DNA of 60,550 nucleotides from Chitinophagaceae bacterium (GCA_028288585.1 JAQBNL010000083.1:1-60550), one strand, 5' to 3'. Counted from the stretch's first letter, positions 16,505 to 27,034 are shown. The notes: generated from the sequence alone by a model not told the origin. Numbers and translations: made by a program.

Positions 16505-18034
16505 ATGAAACCTAAACACATTTTGTCAACTATTATTATCAGCGCTCTTACTACTCTTGGTGTTATTTTTGGCTACAGCAAAATTCATGAAAGCAATAAT
16601 CCTAATTTTCAATCCGCCTTTAATGTTCCTGCCAATTATAAATATGCAGGTTTGTTTAACCAGGATGGATCGCCGGGTGCCGGGCCTGCTGATTTTACGC
16701 AGGCAGCTGCCGCAGCGGTTCCTACGGTAGTGCACATCACTACGATGACAAATCCAAGGCAGGTAAACAATAATTTACCCAACAAAAAAAATCCTTTTAC
16801 TGATATGTTCGGGGATGATCTCTTAGATCAGCTTTTTGGAAATGGTAACCGTCAATCTATGCCGCAAAAAGCATCAGGTTCCGGCGTTATAATAAGTGAG
16901 GATGGTTACATTGTCACCAACAATCATGTGGTAGCCGGTGCAGATGAAGTAACCGTTACCTTAAGCAATAAAAAAAGTTATATCGCTAAAGTTATCGGCG
17001 CAGATCCTTCCTACGACCTGGCAGTTGTAAAAATAAATACCAGCAATTTACCTTTTATGCTTTATGGCAATTCTGACGAGACAAAGGTTGGGCAATGGAT
17101 ATTAGCAATCGGTTATCCGCTTACTTTAGAAACTACAGTTACAGCCGGCATAATAAGTGCGAAGGGAAGAACTTTAGGATTGAACAGGGACAAAATGGGA
17201 AATGCAGGCGTAGAATCTTTTATCCAGACAGATGCTGCCGTAAACATGGGTAATAGTGGCGGCGCATTAATTAATACCAACGGACAATTGATCGGTATTA
17301 ATTCAGCCATCGCATCTCCAACAGGAGTGTATGCAGGATATTCTTATGCAATACCTGTAAATATTGTAAGAAAGGTTATAAATGATCTTATTAAATATGG
17401 CAGCGTACAAAGAGGATTTTTAGGTGCCCAATACATAGATGCAACCGGGCGAACTGACGAAGAAAAGAAACAATTAAAACTTCCTGCCACTGCAGACGGT
17501 ATTTTTATAACTAATCTTTCTTCCAATGGAGCTGCAAAAGCTGCCGGTATAAAGGAAGGAGATATTATAAGAAAGATAAATGATGTGAATATATTTAGCG
17601 GATCGGATATGCAGGAACAACTCAGCAACTATAAACCAGGGGATAAAGTAAATGTTACCTATGAAAGAAATGGGGTTTTAAATACGGTTGCTGTTTCCTT
17701 AAAAAACAGTTCAGGTAATTTTGATATTGTAAAAGCTGAAACAATGCTTGATAGATTAGGTGCCGACCTTGTGACTTTAGATGGACGGCAGGCAAAGAAT
17801 TATGGAATAGCAGGCGGTGTGATAGTAAAAAAAATAAACAATGGAGGTGTTATTGATGATCAAACAAGGATGAGGGATGGATTTATAATTACCAAGGCTA
17901 ATGGTAAAGCAGTAAAATCTGTTGATGAATTAAGATCAGTGATCGGTACTTCTAAAGATGTAAAAATTGAAGGTGTATACCCGGGATACGAGGAAACATT
18001 CGAGTATCCATTGGATTTAGGTGATAACAAATAA
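16505..18034 (+). CDS. HtrA/DegP-type periplasmic serine protease
   Basis: The 509-residue protein has an N-terminal hydrophobic signal or anchor (about 8-24) and a trypsin-like domain with catalytic His141 (TNNHVV), Asp171 (YDLAVV) and Ser251 (GNSGGALI). Two PDZ domains follow (about 300-395 and 410-500). The first contains the carboxylate loop FLGAQY. This is the classical layout of DegP/DegQ quality-control proteases acting in the periplasm on misfolded envelope proteins. All three catalytic residues are intact. It is monocistronic and followed by a terminator at 18057. Stress regulation is likely from family knowledge, but no specific operator is visible. Confidence 0.95.
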   Translation: MKPKHILSTIIISALTTLGVIFGYSKIHESNNPNFQSAFNVPANYKYAGLFNQDGSPGAGPADFTQAAAAAVPTVVHITTMTNPRQVNNNLPNKKNPFTDMFGDDLLDQLFGNGNRQSMPQKASGSGVIISEDGYIVTNNHVVAGADEVTVTLSNKKSYIAKVIGADPSYDLAVVKINTSNLPFMLYGNSDETKVGQWILAIGYPLTLETTVTAGIISAKGRTLGLNRDKMGNAGVESFIQTDAAVNMGNSGGALINTNGQLIGINSAIASPTGVYAGYSYAIPVNIVRKVINDLIKYGSVQRGFLGAQYIDATGRTDEEKKQLKLPATADGIFITNLSSNGAAKAAGIKEGDIIRKINDVNIFSGSDMQEQLSNYKPGDKVNVTYERNGVLNTVAVSLKNSSGNFDIVKAETMLDRLGADLVTLDGRQAKNYGIAGGVIVKKINNGGVIDDQTRMRDGFIITKANGKAVKSVDELRSVIGTSKDVKIEGVYPGYEETFEYPLDLGDNK

Positions 18035-18056
18035 GCTGAAAATTATTCATAAGATG

Positions 18057-18087
18057 AAGCTCTCTTTTTAGAGGGCTTTTTCTTTTT
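18057..18087 (+). terminator. Intrinsic terminator after the HtrA gene
   Basis: AAGCTCTC pairs with GAGGGCTT (one G-U pair) around a TTTTTA loop, followed by a T-rich tract. The hairpin overlaps the last codon of the convergent amylase-family gene. Confidence 0.78.
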
Positions 18088-19357
18088 CATATACCAGGTA
18101 ATTCCATGGTTGTAATTCGATATGTTGTTTTTCAGAAAGATCAATTACATCCTTATCAAAAACATTTTTAAACCTTCCATTTATGATATCATTTAATATT
18201 TGGAAAGAAATATTTTCTGCAGATAAATTTAAAATAACCAAAACCTCATCAGCATCATTCTTTCTAACAAAAGCAAAAATTTTATCATCATTATTTGTTT
18301 CAACTTTATAGGTAACAACATTGCTGTCAGCAGCACGTAATGCAGTATTTGTTTTTCGCAGGTGTAATAAAGTTTTATAGAAATCATGCAGCTCACATGG
18401 CTGCTTCCACTCTATCACGTCTTTATCAAAAAAAAGTAATCTCTTGTTGTTGGGCAACTCCTGCCCGCTGTAGATCATAGGAATACCATTCCATGTACAA
18501 CTGAATACAGCAAATGCTTTGGCGGCTTCACCATACTTTTCATATTCGGTCCCATTCCAGCTATTCTCATCATGATTGCTTGTGAAATAAGTACGAAATG
18601 CATCTTTAGGAAATAAATGATCATATTGATTTAAAACCTGAAATAAATTTTTAAGATCAACCTTCCCTTTACAAAATTCTTCTGTGGCATGCATCCATTT
18701 CCATGTGTAGGTAGCATCAAATACCTCATGATAATTCACTTCTTCACATTCAGCCAGCCAAAAAAGATTCATCTTATACTTTTCTAATACTGCTCTTGCT
18801 TTTTCCCAAAATTCCAGGGGTACCAAGTGTGCCATATCACATCTAAATCCATCTATGTTACATGTGGTTATCCAGAATTTCATAGCTTCAATCATGGCAG
18901 CCTGCATGTGCTGATTATCAAAATTTAATTTGCTCACATCTTCCCATCCATTGGGATGAATAATTTGATTTGATTCATCATAGCAAAAAAAATCAGGGTG
19001 CTCTTCTATCCAGACATTATCATTGCCTGTATGATTAGCCACCCAGTCAATAATTATTTTAAAGTTTAGTGTATGCGCAACTTTTACCAGGTCAATAAAA
19101 TCCTGTAACGAACCAAATTCAGGATTAACCGCAGTGTAATCCTGAACAGCATAATAACTCCCTGAATTTCCCTTCCTTCCTTTAGCACTGATAGGAGTGA
19201 CCGGCATAAACCACAGCACTTCCACCCCCATATCACTAAGTCTTGGCAAATGTTCTTTAAAGGAATTGAATGTTCCTTCATAGGTATACTGCCTCACATT
19301 TACCTCATAAATATTAGTATCGTAACTCCATAAAGGATGATCAAATCCCATGTTCAA
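18068..19357 (-). CDS. GH13 alpha-amylase-family enzyme, cytoplasmic
   Basis: The 429-residue protein is a GH13 barrel with all catalytic residues: nucleophile Asp174 (DGFRCDMA), acid/base Glu203 (WLAECEE) and transition-state stabiliser Asp263 (TSNHDENSW). The first conserved region is DWVANHTG. A short C-terminal beta domain follows. There is no signal peptide, so it should act on intracellular alpha-glucans, malto-oligosaccharides or a glucosyl transfer substrate rather than extracellular starch. Subfamily cannot be assigned by eye. It stands alone between htrA (convergent) and ispH (divergent). The first two codons offer two ATGs (MNM), so the start is uncertain by two residues. Confidence 0.9.
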   Translation of the reverse strand: MNMGFDHPLWSYDTNIYEVNVRQYTYEGTFNSFKEHLPRLSDMGVEVLWFMPVTPISAKGRKGNSGSYYAVQDYTAVNPEFGSLQDFIDLVKVAHTLNFKIIIDWVANHTGNDNVWIEEHPDFFCYDESNQIIHPNGWEDVSKLNFDNQHMQAAMIEAMKFWITTCNIDGFRCDMAHLVPLEFWEKARAVLEKYKMNLFWLAECEEVNYHEVFDATYTWKWMHATEEFCKGKVDLKNLFQVLNQYDHLFPKDAFRTYFTSNHDENSWNGTEYEKYGEAAKAFAVFSCTWNGIPMIYSGQELPNNKRLLFFDKDVIEWKQPCELHDFYKTLLHLRKTNTALRAADSNVVTYKVETNNDDKIFAFVRKNDADEVLVILNLSAENISFQILNDIINGRFKNVFDKDVIDLSEKQHIELQPWNYLVYEKEKAL

Positions 19358-19410
19358 AATTTTAAGTTTCTATTTGTCCAATTCACAATTGACCATTGGC
19401 GATTCAACAT

Positions 19411-19418
19411 TAACTTTG
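19411..19418 (+). promoter_or_regulatory. Promoter -7 element for ispH (TAACTTTG)
   Basis: A perfect TAnnTTTG box has a TTG 19 bp upstream (19389-19391) as a -33 candidate. The box ends 10 bp before the start codon, so the mRNA leader should be only a few bases long. Confidence 0.55.
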
Positions 19419-19428
19419 CACAATATAA

Positions 19429-20655
19429 ATGAAGCAGTTTAATGTTCCCATAACTTACAGAAGCCGTTTAATTTCTGCCATTAAAAATAAACGCAAGGCG
19501 CAGGATAAATTAAAAAAAGATTTCACACCAACTTTTTTAGATTTTGGAGTTCTGCATATATATCTTGCCCGGCACTTTGGTTTTTGCTATGGCGTTGAGA
19601 ATGCTATAGAAATATCTTTCAGAACCGTTGAAGAAAATCCCGGCAAAAGAATCTTCCTCTTAAGTGAAATGATACATAATCCATTGGTAAACGACGATCT
19701 TAAAAAAAGAGGCGTAAAATTTTTAATGGATACTTATGGCAATATGCTTACTGATTTTGATACCCTTACTTCGGATGATATTGTAATTATACCTGCATTT
19801 GGAACTACACTCAACATTGAAAAAAAATTAAAAGATATCGGGATAAAAATAGAAAAATATAATACTACCTGTCCCTTTGTTGAAAAAGTATGGAACCGTG
19901 CAGAAGCAATTGCTGAAAAAAAATATACTATTATCATTCATGGCAAACCAAAGCATGAGGAAACGAGGGCAACATTCAGTCACAGCGCTTCCAACGCACC
20001 CACGGTAATTGTAAATGATATGAATGAAACAGTTGAGCTGGCAAAATATATTACAGGAGAAAAGCCGTTAGCTGTTTTTTATGAAGAATTTAAAGGCAAA
20101 TATTCAGAAGGATTTAATGCTGAAAAAGATCTGCAGCGGATAGGGGTTGTAAACCAAACAACCATGCTGGCAAGCGATACACAGGCAATTGCAGATCTTT
20201 TAAGAAAAACTATAATGGCAAAATATCATCTTACAGAAGAAAATATTGAAGAGCGATTTGCTGATACAAGGGATACATTATGTTATGCAACGTATGAAAA
20301 TCAAAGTGCGGTTTATGGCCTTCTAAAAACCGAAGCAGATCTGGCGATTGTTGTTGGCGGCTACAATAGCTCCAATACATCGCACCTTGTGGAACTTTGT
20401 GAAGAAAAATTACCCACTTATTTTATTGATTCATCAGAAAAAATAGTATCCCCGGAGAAAATATTGCATTACGACTTCCATAATAAAGCAAAAAAAGAAA
20501 CCAATAATTTTTTGCCAAAAAAAGATCCCGTAAAAATTCTTATCACCAGCGGAGCAAGCTGCCCCGATGCCCTGGTTGAGGATGTAATAGTTAAACTTCT
20601 TTCGTACTTCCCGGTAAATAAAAATGCCGAAGAAATGATTACACAATTTGCATAA
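19429..20655 (+). CDS. ispH: 4-hydroxy-3-methylbut-2-enyl diphosphate reductase (long form)
   Basis: The 408-residue protein catalyses the last step of the MEP isoprenoid pathway, reducing HMBPP to IPP and DMAPP with a 4Fe-4S cluster. The three cluster cysteines are visible: Cys53 in HFGFCYGVENAI, Cys148 in NTTCPFV and Cys285 in DTLCYATYENQ. Substrate residues include HGKPKHEET and GGYNSSNTSHL. The length, with extra N-terminal and internal sequence, matches the long IspH type found in cyanobacteria, plants and Bacteroidota rather than the about 315-residue enterobacterial type. It is a single gene with its own promoter; the adjacent terminator serves the opposite strand. Confidence 0.95.
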   Translation: MKQFNVPITYRSRLISAIKNKRKAQDKLKKDFTPTFLDFGVLHIYLARHFGFCYGVENAIEISFRTVEENPGKRIFLLSEMIHNPLVNDDLKKRGVKFLMDTYGNMLTDFDTLTSDDIVIIPAFGTTLNIEKKLKDIGIKIEKYNTTCPFVEKVWNRAEAIAEKKYTIIIHGKPKHEETRATFSHSASNAPTVIVNDMNETVELAKYITGEKPLAVFYEEFKGKYSEGFNAEKDLQRIGVVNQTTMLASDTQAIADLLRKTIMAKYHLTEENIEERFADTRDTLCYATYENQSAVYGLLKTEADLAIVVGGYNSSNTSHLVELCEEKLPTYFIDSSEKIVSPEKILHYDFHNKAKKETNNFLPKKDPVKILITSGASCPDALVEDVIVKLLSYFPVNKNAEEMITQFA

Positions 20656-20682
20656 AAAAGCCTCCCGGTTTCCCGGAAGGCC
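20656..20682 (-). terminator. Intrinsic terminator of the T9SS-protein unit
   Basis: On the minus strand GCCTTCCGG, a GAAA loop, then CCGGGAGGC (one U-G pair) is followed by six T residues. It abuts the ispH stop codon. Confidence 0.82.
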
Positions 20683-20708
20683 TCTGTAGATTCATGTGCA
20701 ACTATCTT

Positions 20709-21797
20709 TTATTTTTTCAGTTTATATCTGAATGTTGAATATGCTGTTTTTACTTCAACATTGTATATGCCAGGTGCCAGGCCGGATAGATTATCAAGCC
20801 ATACATTATTAACACCTTTTTGTATTGAAGTATTCTGCACTTTTAATACCCTGCCTAAATTATCGCTCAGCTGAATGCGAACATTATCAGTTCTATCACT
20901 TGAAATATCAATTTTTAATTGATTTACAAAAGGATTAGGATATACTGCGTTAATGTTTACTCCTTTAATAGTAAAGCTTATTGCAACAATTTTACTATAG
21001 CTGAAATTACCATTGATGTCAACTTGTTTTAGGCGGTAATAATTTACTCCATTTACAGGGCTGTTATGAATAAGAACATAATCACGCTGTGTTGTACTTG
21101 CGCCTGCTGCTTTTACAGTACCAATTAAATTCCATTGGTTACTATTCTCACTAAATTCTACATCAAAATACTTACTGTCCTGTTCTGAGGAGGTCTGCCA
21201 GTTCAATTGAACTTTGTTCACCTCTTTTACCCCATTGAAAGATAAAAGGCGTATTGGTGTAACACCCGCAGAAGTTGTATAAGTTGCAATTACAGCTGAA
21301 TTATTACCAGCTGCTCCAGTAGGAGCATTTCCCGGATCAGTAAATTGACCTGCAACTCTAACATCTGTTTCAGCCCGTGTAGCTTCGAAAGTAATTGGCA
21401 CGTTTGTAAAAGTGATTTTGTATTTAGCAGCAGGAGGAGTTTCATTCATCGTAACAGCTTTAGTAGTGCCTGTCCATGTGTATACAAGGCCTACACCTGT
21501 ACCGCCATTATTAGTTTTTACCCAATTAAATAAAGCAGCACCTGTGCCTGTAGGAGCAGATGGTGGATTTAATTTGGTAAAGCTGAATGTTATTGTAGCA
21601 TAATTATTACTTAACGGGTCGCTGCTAAAAGTAAATGAGGATTGAGCAACATAAAAATCAAATGTAACTGTTTCAGTACCTCCCGGGAATGGAGCGGGAT
21701 CTGGTGCCATAACGGGATTATTCAAAACAAAATCCTGGGCTAACAGGGAACCTTGCAGAATAACCGTAATTAATATTAAACTTAGAATTTTTTTCAT
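20709..21797 (-). CDS. Secreted protein with type IX secretion C-terminal sorting domain
   Basis: The 362-residue protein has a signal peptide (MKKILSLILITVILQGSLLAQ), an N-terminal beta-rich domain of unknown family (about 22-175), a fibronectin-III-like region with the usual VNKVQLNWQTSSEQDSKYFDVE opening, and a C-terminal sorting domain from about residue 283. That domain opens VYPNPFVNQL and ends GIYNVEVKTAYSTFRYKLKK-like, the type A T9SS signal. It should be exported across the outer membrane and anchored or released. It is the second gene of a unit with the 452-residue secreted protein (37-bp gap). The N-terminal domain gives no catalytic clue; adhesion is possible but unproven. Confidence 0.87.
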   Translation of the reverse strand: MKKILSLILITVILQGSLLAQDFVLNNPVMAPDPAPFPGGTETVTFDFYVAQSSFTFSSDPLSNNYATITFSFTKLNPPSAPTGTGAALFNWVKTNNGGTGVGLVYTWTGTTKAVTMNETPPAAKYKITFTNVPITFEATRAETDVRVAGQFTDPGNAPTGAAGNNSAVIATYTTSAGVTPIRLLSFNGVKEVNKVQLNWQTSSEQDSKYFDVEFSENSNQWNLIGTVKAAGASTTQRDYVLIHNSPVNGVNYYRLKQVDINGNFSYSKIVAISFTIKGVNINAVYPNPFVNQLKIDISSDRTDNVRIQLSDNLGRVLKVQNTSIQKGVNNVWLDNLSGLAPGIYNVEVKTAYSTFRYKLKK

Positions 21798-21834
21798 CGT
21801 TATTGTTTTAATGTCAGTTAATGGGGGTTAGGGG

Positions 21835-23193
21835 TTAAAATGAAAATGTTAGTATTGTAAAATTGGAATTGTTGGTAAAATTTGTTTCTCCGCCACTGCC
21901 ATTCTTTAGAAAAACATTTATAGGAGTTGAACCCTTTGTCTGTCCCGGGCTTACAGTTACTGAGAATGTTACCCTGCGAAGAGAGTTCATAAATACAGCA
22001 TTGGTAGTGATAACATAAAAATCTGGATTGCTGGTAGCGTCTATCGAGAACTGGCTATTCTGAATTGGCTGCCCTGCAGCATTGGTTGTTTGGGCGCTAT
22101 TAAAACTAAAATTGCTGAACATAGTTTGCTTATCAACATATAAAGTAATTAATGAACCATTAGTGGGTGCATTATTTATCTCATTAACCTGCACAGTTAT
22201 TTCCATAGTGCTTGTTCCTATAATGTTATTTGGGTTAAGGTTAATACGTGGAGTAAGATCAGGTACTGCAGCACAGGCTGTAGTAGTAAGCTGAATTACC
22301 TGTGTTGTGTTATCAGAAAGAATTATCTGTGCCCAAAGATTATAACCAAGATATGCATCAGGAATAGTTCTGGTAAATGTCAAAGTTTGATTCTTACCAA
22401 CAGAGATACCACCATTATCTATCTGGGTGTCTGTGTTAGGGTCAAATATGCCATTATTTACACTAACTCCATTATCAGCATAAACAAAATAACTTCCTGA
22501 AATTGCATTGTTGGTATTATTATCAATATTTAGAGTATAACTTTTTGTTCCGCAATTTGCACTTCCGCTTATGTCCAGGGTTCTTGCCGGGGTAGCACCT
22601 ATAAGTGAGCAGTGAATATGTGAGTTTGTAGAATTTGCCTGTGTGGACCATACAATTCCACTTATGTTTGAACTTGTACAACCGCCATTTACTGTATTAG
22701 CCAACAAAACTTTGGTTACTGTATACCTATAAAAAGCCTTGGGTCCACTTCCGCTAACAGGTGTTGATGATGTGGTAACTGTAAGTCCTTTTTTTACAGT
22801 AACAGTTGCATCAGGGCGATAGTTTAATGAACTGAATACAGGATGATTATAATCATTATTATCAATTGCAATGGTAGCCAGCGCCGGATGTGAATTTGTA
22901 CTTCCATCTATATCTGCCTTAAGTGGACCGGCACCTTTTTGCCAGCGGGAAGTATTAACAAGGGAATAGTTTGCATCATTCCATAAGTGAATATAAATAT
23001 ACTTATTACCATTATTACGGTCCATATCAAAACTAAAATCAGCATAACATTTGCCATCTGTGCCCGTATAAACATTAAGTTGAAGATTAGTGAGACTACA
23101 AGGCTGTGCTGCAGCTTTATTTACAAACAGGCCGGTTATAAGTAATAATGCGAGTAAACCTTTTTTCATAACATTCATTTTAAAATTTTTCAT
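21835..23193 (-). CDS. Large secreted protein of unknown function
   Basis: I do not recognise a family. The 452-residue protein has a signal peptide; the third ATG (at 23169, MKKGLLALLLITGLF) is the more typical start of it. The mature chain is Asn-, Thr- and Ser-rich and beta-rich. It contains several cysteines spaced as if in disulfides (PCSLTN, GKCYAD, GGCTSSN, HIHCSL, ANCGTK, TTACAA). A segment near the C-terminal third (VPDLTPRINLNPNNIIGTSTMEITV-like) resembles CARDB/Ig-type domains. No type IX sorting domain is visible at its end, unlike its downstream partner. The two probably form one operon and may act together at the surface. Confidence 0.7.
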   Translation of the reverse strand: MKNFKMNVMKKGLLALLLITGLFVNKAAAQPCSLTNLQLNVYTGTDGKCYADFSFDMDRNNGNKYIYIHLWNDANYSLVNTSRWQKGAGPLKADIDGSTNSHPALATIAIDNNDYNHPVFSSLNYRPDATVTVKKGLTVTTSSTPVSGSGPKAFYRYTVTKVLLANTVNGGCTSSNISGIVWSTQANSTNSHIHCSLIGATPARTLDISGSANCGTKSYTLNIDNNTNNAISGSYFVYADNGVSVNNGIFDPNTDTQIDNGGISVGKNQTLTFTRTIPDAYLGYNLWAQIILSDNTTQVIQLTTTACAAVPDLTPRINLNPNNIIGTSTMEITVQVNEINNAPTNGSLITLYVDKQTMFSNFSFNSAQTTNAAGQPIQNSQFSIDATSNPDFYVITTNAVFMNSLRRVTFSVTVSPGQTKGSTPINVFLKNGSGGETNFTNNSNFTILTFSF

Positions 23194-23557
23194 TTTTATA
23201 AATTAAGAGGGTTAAATACAAAGCTTAACCATAGAATGGACTGGGGATATTCGGGAGGATATCGGATAAAATCTTTTCTACACGTTCGTGCAGAATCTCT
23301 TAATTATTGGGGGTTGCTATTTCTCGCAGGATTGGAAATTTCAGGAAAAGCTCCTGAAAGGATTCAAAATTTTTGACATTTAAGGCAATAAATGTACCAC
23401 AAGTTTAACACTTTATTAAATACAATCCATATTTATAAATAACTTTTTAATAGATGACTTTTTAACTGCCAGGAAAAGTTTGTATTATTGATTATAAAGA
23501 AAAAAAATTTTACACATTTAATCCCACGTGCCATCTTCTTTGTAGAATTAAAATTTA
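23194..23557. other. 364-bp intergenic region upstream of the secreted-protein unit
   Basis: It separates cmk from the secreted-protein operon on the same strand, so it must hold the operon promoter. I see no ORF and no perfect TAnnTTTG on the minus strand. One compact hairpin lies at 23339-23359 (TTTCAGGA / TCCTGAAA) and a small one at 23281-23290. Confidence 0.5.
23339..23359. repeat. 8-bp perfect hairpin in leader region
   Basis: TTTCAGGA and TCCTGAAA flank AAAGC. There is no T-tract on the minus strand, so it is not an obvious terminator for cmk. Function unknown. Confidence 0.45.
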
Positions 23558-24247
23558 TCAGGCGGGAATATTTTCTACAATCTTTTTCTTTGCGAGCAGC
23601 AAAGCAAAATCCAGTTGTTCTTTCTCAGTAAGATTAGTATTATCCAGTTCAATGGCATCTTCAGCTTTTCGAAGCGGGCTAATTTCCCTGTGGGAATCAA
23701 TATAATCACGCATTTCCAGGTTGGTCTTTATTTCCTCGATGGTAATATTCGGATTTTTCTCAAATAATTCTTTAAACCTTCTTTCTACTCTTACTCTTTC
23801 ATCTGCTACCATAAATATTTTCACCTCAGCTTTTGGAAAAACAGTAGTGCCTATATCCCTGCCATCCATAACGATCCCTTTTCTCTCTCCCAGCTTTTGT
23901 TGCTGGGCTACTGCAAATGTTCTTACTTCTTTTATAGCGGCAACATCACTAACTTTTTCTGCAATAACAAGGTCACGGATAACATACTCTACATTCTCTT
24001 CATTTAAATAAATCTCTGACTGTAGTGTATTCTCATTAAAATTAAATTCTATGGTTATATCTTTTAATGCCTGCTTTACTTCTTTAACGTCTGTCCAGTC
24101 AATATGGTTCCTTAAAAAATATAAAGTGATGGCACGATACATGGCGCCGCTATCGATATATACATAGCCCAGTTTTTTTGCCAGCGCTTTCGCAAGTGTG
24201 CTTTTACCGCATGCACTCCATCCATCTATTGTGATAATAATTGCCAT
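23558..24247 (-). CDS. cmk: (d)CMP kinase
   Basis: The 229-residue enzyme phosphorylates CMP and dCMP with ATP in the cytoplasm. It opens with the P-loop GWSACGKST (residues 8-16) and the nucleotide-binding YIDSGAMYRAITL. It also has the DGRDIGTTVFP motif and the LID-type RRFKEL and RDYIDSHREISPL segments, which are diagnostic of bacterial CMP kinases. Length is normal. It is transcribed on its own after the clpC terminator. Confidence 0.95.
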   Translation of the reverse strand: MAIIITIDGWSACGKSTLAKALAKKLGYVYIDSGAMYRAITLYFLRNHIDWTDVKEVKQALKDITIEFNFNENTLQSEIYLNEENVEYVIRDLVIAEKVSDVAAIKEVRTFAVAQQQKLGERKGIVMDGRDIGTTVFPKAEVKIFMVADERVRVERRFKELFEKNPNITIEEIKTNLEMRDYIDSHREISPLRKAEDAIELDNTNLTEKEQLDFALLLAKKKIVENIPA

Positions 24248-24295
24248 TACCGCAAAAATGGTTTAAAAATTAAGAAGAACAAAAAAAATCAAAAG

Positions 24296-24330
24296 AATAA
24301 AAAATGCCATTCCTTACGTGGATGGCATTT
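24296..24330 (-). terminator. Intrinsic terminator of clpC
   Basis: On the minus strand AAATGCCAT pairs with ATGGCATTT around an 11-nt loop, with the stem running into a T-tract (TTTTTTATTC). It lies 19 bp past the clpC stop. Confidence 0.8.
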
Positions 24331-24348
24331 AAACAATGAATTATTTTT

Positions 24349-26892
24349 TTAGGCCTTGGTTGGTTCTTCTTCTTTTTTAACCCCGCCTTTAATTTCAAAT
24401 TTTATTTTAGAATTTTCTTTATCCAGATCTGCAATTAATATATCTCCTGTTTTAATGTGCATATTCAATATTTCTTCTGCCAAAGGATCTTCAAGATATT
24501 TCTGAATTGCCCTGTGCAGCGGTCTTGCGCCAAACTGTGAATCGTATCCTTTTTCTGAAATGAATTTTTTGGCTTCTTCTGTTAACTCTAATGTAAGTCC
24601 CAGGTTTGTCAGGCGCTTTGTTACAGCCTTCATTAAGATATCGATGATAGAGAAAATATTATCTTCTGTTAAATGATTAAATATTACAACATCATCTATC
24701 CTGTTCAAAAACTCAGGACTAAAAGTTCTCTTCAAAGATTTTTCAATTACAGCTTTATTATTTTCATCCGCATTTTGTATACGGGTTGCAGTCTGGAAAC
24801 CAACTCCTTCGCCAAAATCTTTTAATTGCCTTGCACCGATGTTGGAAGTCATAATGATCATTGTATTCTTGAAATCAATTTTCCTTCCTAATCCATCCGT
24901 CAATATTCCATCATCCAAAACCTGCAGTAAAATATTATAAATATCGGGATGCGCTTTTTCAATTTCATCTAACAGGATAACAGAATATGGTTTACGTCTT
25001 ACCTTCTCTGTAAGTTGCCCACCTTCTTCGTATCCAACATAGCCCGGAGGTGCACCAATTAAACGGCTCACAGTAAATTTTTCCATGTACTCACTCATGT
25101 CAATGCGTATCAAAGCATCATCACTGTCGAACATATATCTTGCCAAAGCTCTTGCCAATTCTGTTTTACCAACACCTGTTGGCCCAAGGAAAATAAATGT
25201 ACCTATCGGCTTTTTAGGATCCTTCAACCCTACCCTGTTACGCTGAATAGCTTTTACTACTTTTTGTATCGCTTCATCCTGGCCTACTACAGCGCCAGTG
25301 AGATCTAAAGCCATTCTTCTTAACTTATCTGTCTCTGCCTGCACCATACGCTTAACAGGAATTCCTGTCATCATACTAACCACTTCAGCAATGGCTTCCT
25401 CATCTATTGGGAAACGTTTAGTCTTACTTTCTTCTTCCCAATCTGCTTTTGCTTTTTCCAGTTCTTCCTGCAATCTTTTTTCAGTATCACGCAAAGAAGC
25501 AGCTTCTTCAAAACGCTGGCTTTTTACCACTTTATTTTTCTCAAGCTTTATATCTTCTATCTTTTTTTCAAGTTCTAAAACATCTTCAGGAACGTTGATG
25601 TTTTTTAAATGAACTCTTGCACCCACTTCATCCAACACATCAATTGCTTTATCAGGCAATAACCTGTCGGTCATATACCTGTCGCTTAATTTTACGCATG
25701 CATCAATTGCTTCGTCAGAATAAGTTACGTTATGATAATCCTCGTATTTGCTTTTGATATTTGTAAGTATCTGTATAGTTTCTTCAACACTTGGCTGCTC
25801 AACCATTACTTTTTGAAAACGACGATCGAGTGCACCATCTTTTTCAATATACATCCTGTACTCATCTAACGTAGAAGCGCCAATGCATTGCAGCTCACCT
25901 CTTGCCAAAGCAGGTTTAAAAATGTTGGAAGCATCCAGAGAACCACTGGCGCCGCCGGCACCAACAATAGTATGTATCTCATCAATAAATAAAATAACAT
26001 CACGGTTTTTTTCAAGCTCATTCATGATGGCTTTCATTCTTTCCTCAAACTGGCCGCGGTATTTTGTACCTGCAACAAGAGCAGCAAGATCAAGCGATAC
26101 AACTCTTTTATCAAACAATACCCTGCTTACTTTTCTTTGAATTATTCTTAATGCCAAACCTTCCACTATCGCGGTTTTTCCAACGCCGGGCTCACCAATT
26201 AAAATTGGGTTGTTCTTTTTACGGCGACTTAGTATCTGTGAAACTCTTTCAATTTCTGTATCACGGCCAATGATTGGATCCAAAGAATTCATCTCTGCCA
26301 AACGTGTAATGTCTCTGCCAAAATTATCAAGAACGGGTGTCTTTGATTTTGGTGCAGCAGCGGACCCCTTGGTAGAACGCTGTTGTTGTGAATACGATTT
26401 TTTCTCTTCATCAAATTCTTCAGGATCATCATCCTGGAACTCGGCTTTAGGATCTGTTTTTACATATCCTAATTCATTTTTAAACATATCATAATCCACA
26501 TCAAACTGATTTAAAATTTGTGTTGCAATATTTTCTTTGTTCTTAAGAATTGAAAGCATGAGATGTTCACTCTCTACCAGCGGGCTTTTATTAGCTTTAG
26601 CCTCCAGTACTGTAATTCTTATCACCTTTTCGGCCTGCTTGGTAAGCGGTAATGAATTTATATTTGCTATATTCTTTCCCGTTTTATCCTTAACTGCCAG
26701 TTCAATTTCTTTTCGTAATTCATACAGATCAACATTGAGGGATTTCAATATTTTGATGGCTGTATTTTCTCCATCACGAATTAAACCTAAAACCAAATGT
26801 TCTGTACCAATAAAGTCATTGCCTAATCTTAGGGCTTCTTCCCTGCTGTATGATATGATCTCTTTAACCTGGGCTGAAAAATTATTATCCAT
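24349..26892 (-). CDS. clpC: AAA+ Clp protease ATPase ClpC
   Basis: The 847-residue unfoldase has two Clp-N repeats (about 1-145), a charged linker and a first AAA+ domain (Walker A GEPGVGKT 233-240, Walker [11 protein letters not shown] about 299-308). A UVR-type coiled middle region (about 447-482) and a second AAA+ domain (Walker A GPTGVGKT 570-577) follow. The UVR motif and short middle domain mark ClpC rather than ClpB or ClpA. ClpC feeds substrates to the ClpP peptidase; clpP is not in this window. The promoter should lie in the 207-bp gap to the divergent STAS gene. Confidence 0.95.
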   Translation of the reverse strand: MDNNFSAQVKEIISYSREEALRLGNDFIGTEHLVLGLIRDGENTAIKILKSLNVDLYELRKEIELAVKDKTGKNIANINSLPLTKQAEKVIRITVLEAKANKSPLVESEHLMLSILKNKENIATQILNQFDVDYDMFKNELGYVKTDPKAEFQDDDPEEFDEEKKSYSQQQRSTKGSAAAPKSKTPVLDNFGRDITRLAEMNSLDPIIGRDTEIERVSQILSRRKKNNPILIGEPGVGKTAIVEGLALRIIQRKVSRVLFDKRVVSLDLAALVAGTKYRGQFEERMKAIMNELEKNRDVILFIDEIHTIVGAGGASGSLDASNIFKPALARGELQCIGASTLDEYRMYIEKDGALDRRFQKVMVEQPSVEETIQILTNIKSKYEDYHNVTYSDEAIDACVKLSDRYMTDRLLPDKAIDVLDEVGARVHLKNINVPEDVLELEKKIEDIKLEKNKVVKSQRFEEAASLRDTEKRLQEELEKAKADWEEESKTKRFPIDEEAIAEVVSMMTGIPVKRMVQAETDKLRRMALDLTGAVVGQDEAIQKVVKAIQRNRVGLKDPKKPIGTFIFLGPTGVGKTELARALARYMFDSDDALIRIDMSEYMEKFTVSRLIGAPPGYVGYEEGGQLTEKVRRKPYSVILLDEIEKAHPDIYNILLQVLDDGILTDGLGRKIDFKNTMIIMTSNIGARQLKDFGEGVGFQTATRIQNADENNKAVIEKSLKRTFSPEFLNRIDDVVIFNHLTEDNIFSIIDILMKAVTKRLTNLGLTLELTEEAKKFISEKGYDSQFGARPLHRAIQKYLEDPLAEEILNMHIKTGDILIADLDKENSKIKFEIKGGVKKEEEPTKA

Positions 26893-27034
26893 TTTTTATA
26901 TTTATTTAGCTATAACAATAATAACGATTAAAACTCATTAAAGGTTCTTAAAAACAATCCACAGAGTGTTGAAAACCACCTAATAAAAGGTTAAAACTAA
27001 AGAAGCTTTTTGGTTCTAAGATTTCAAAAGATGA

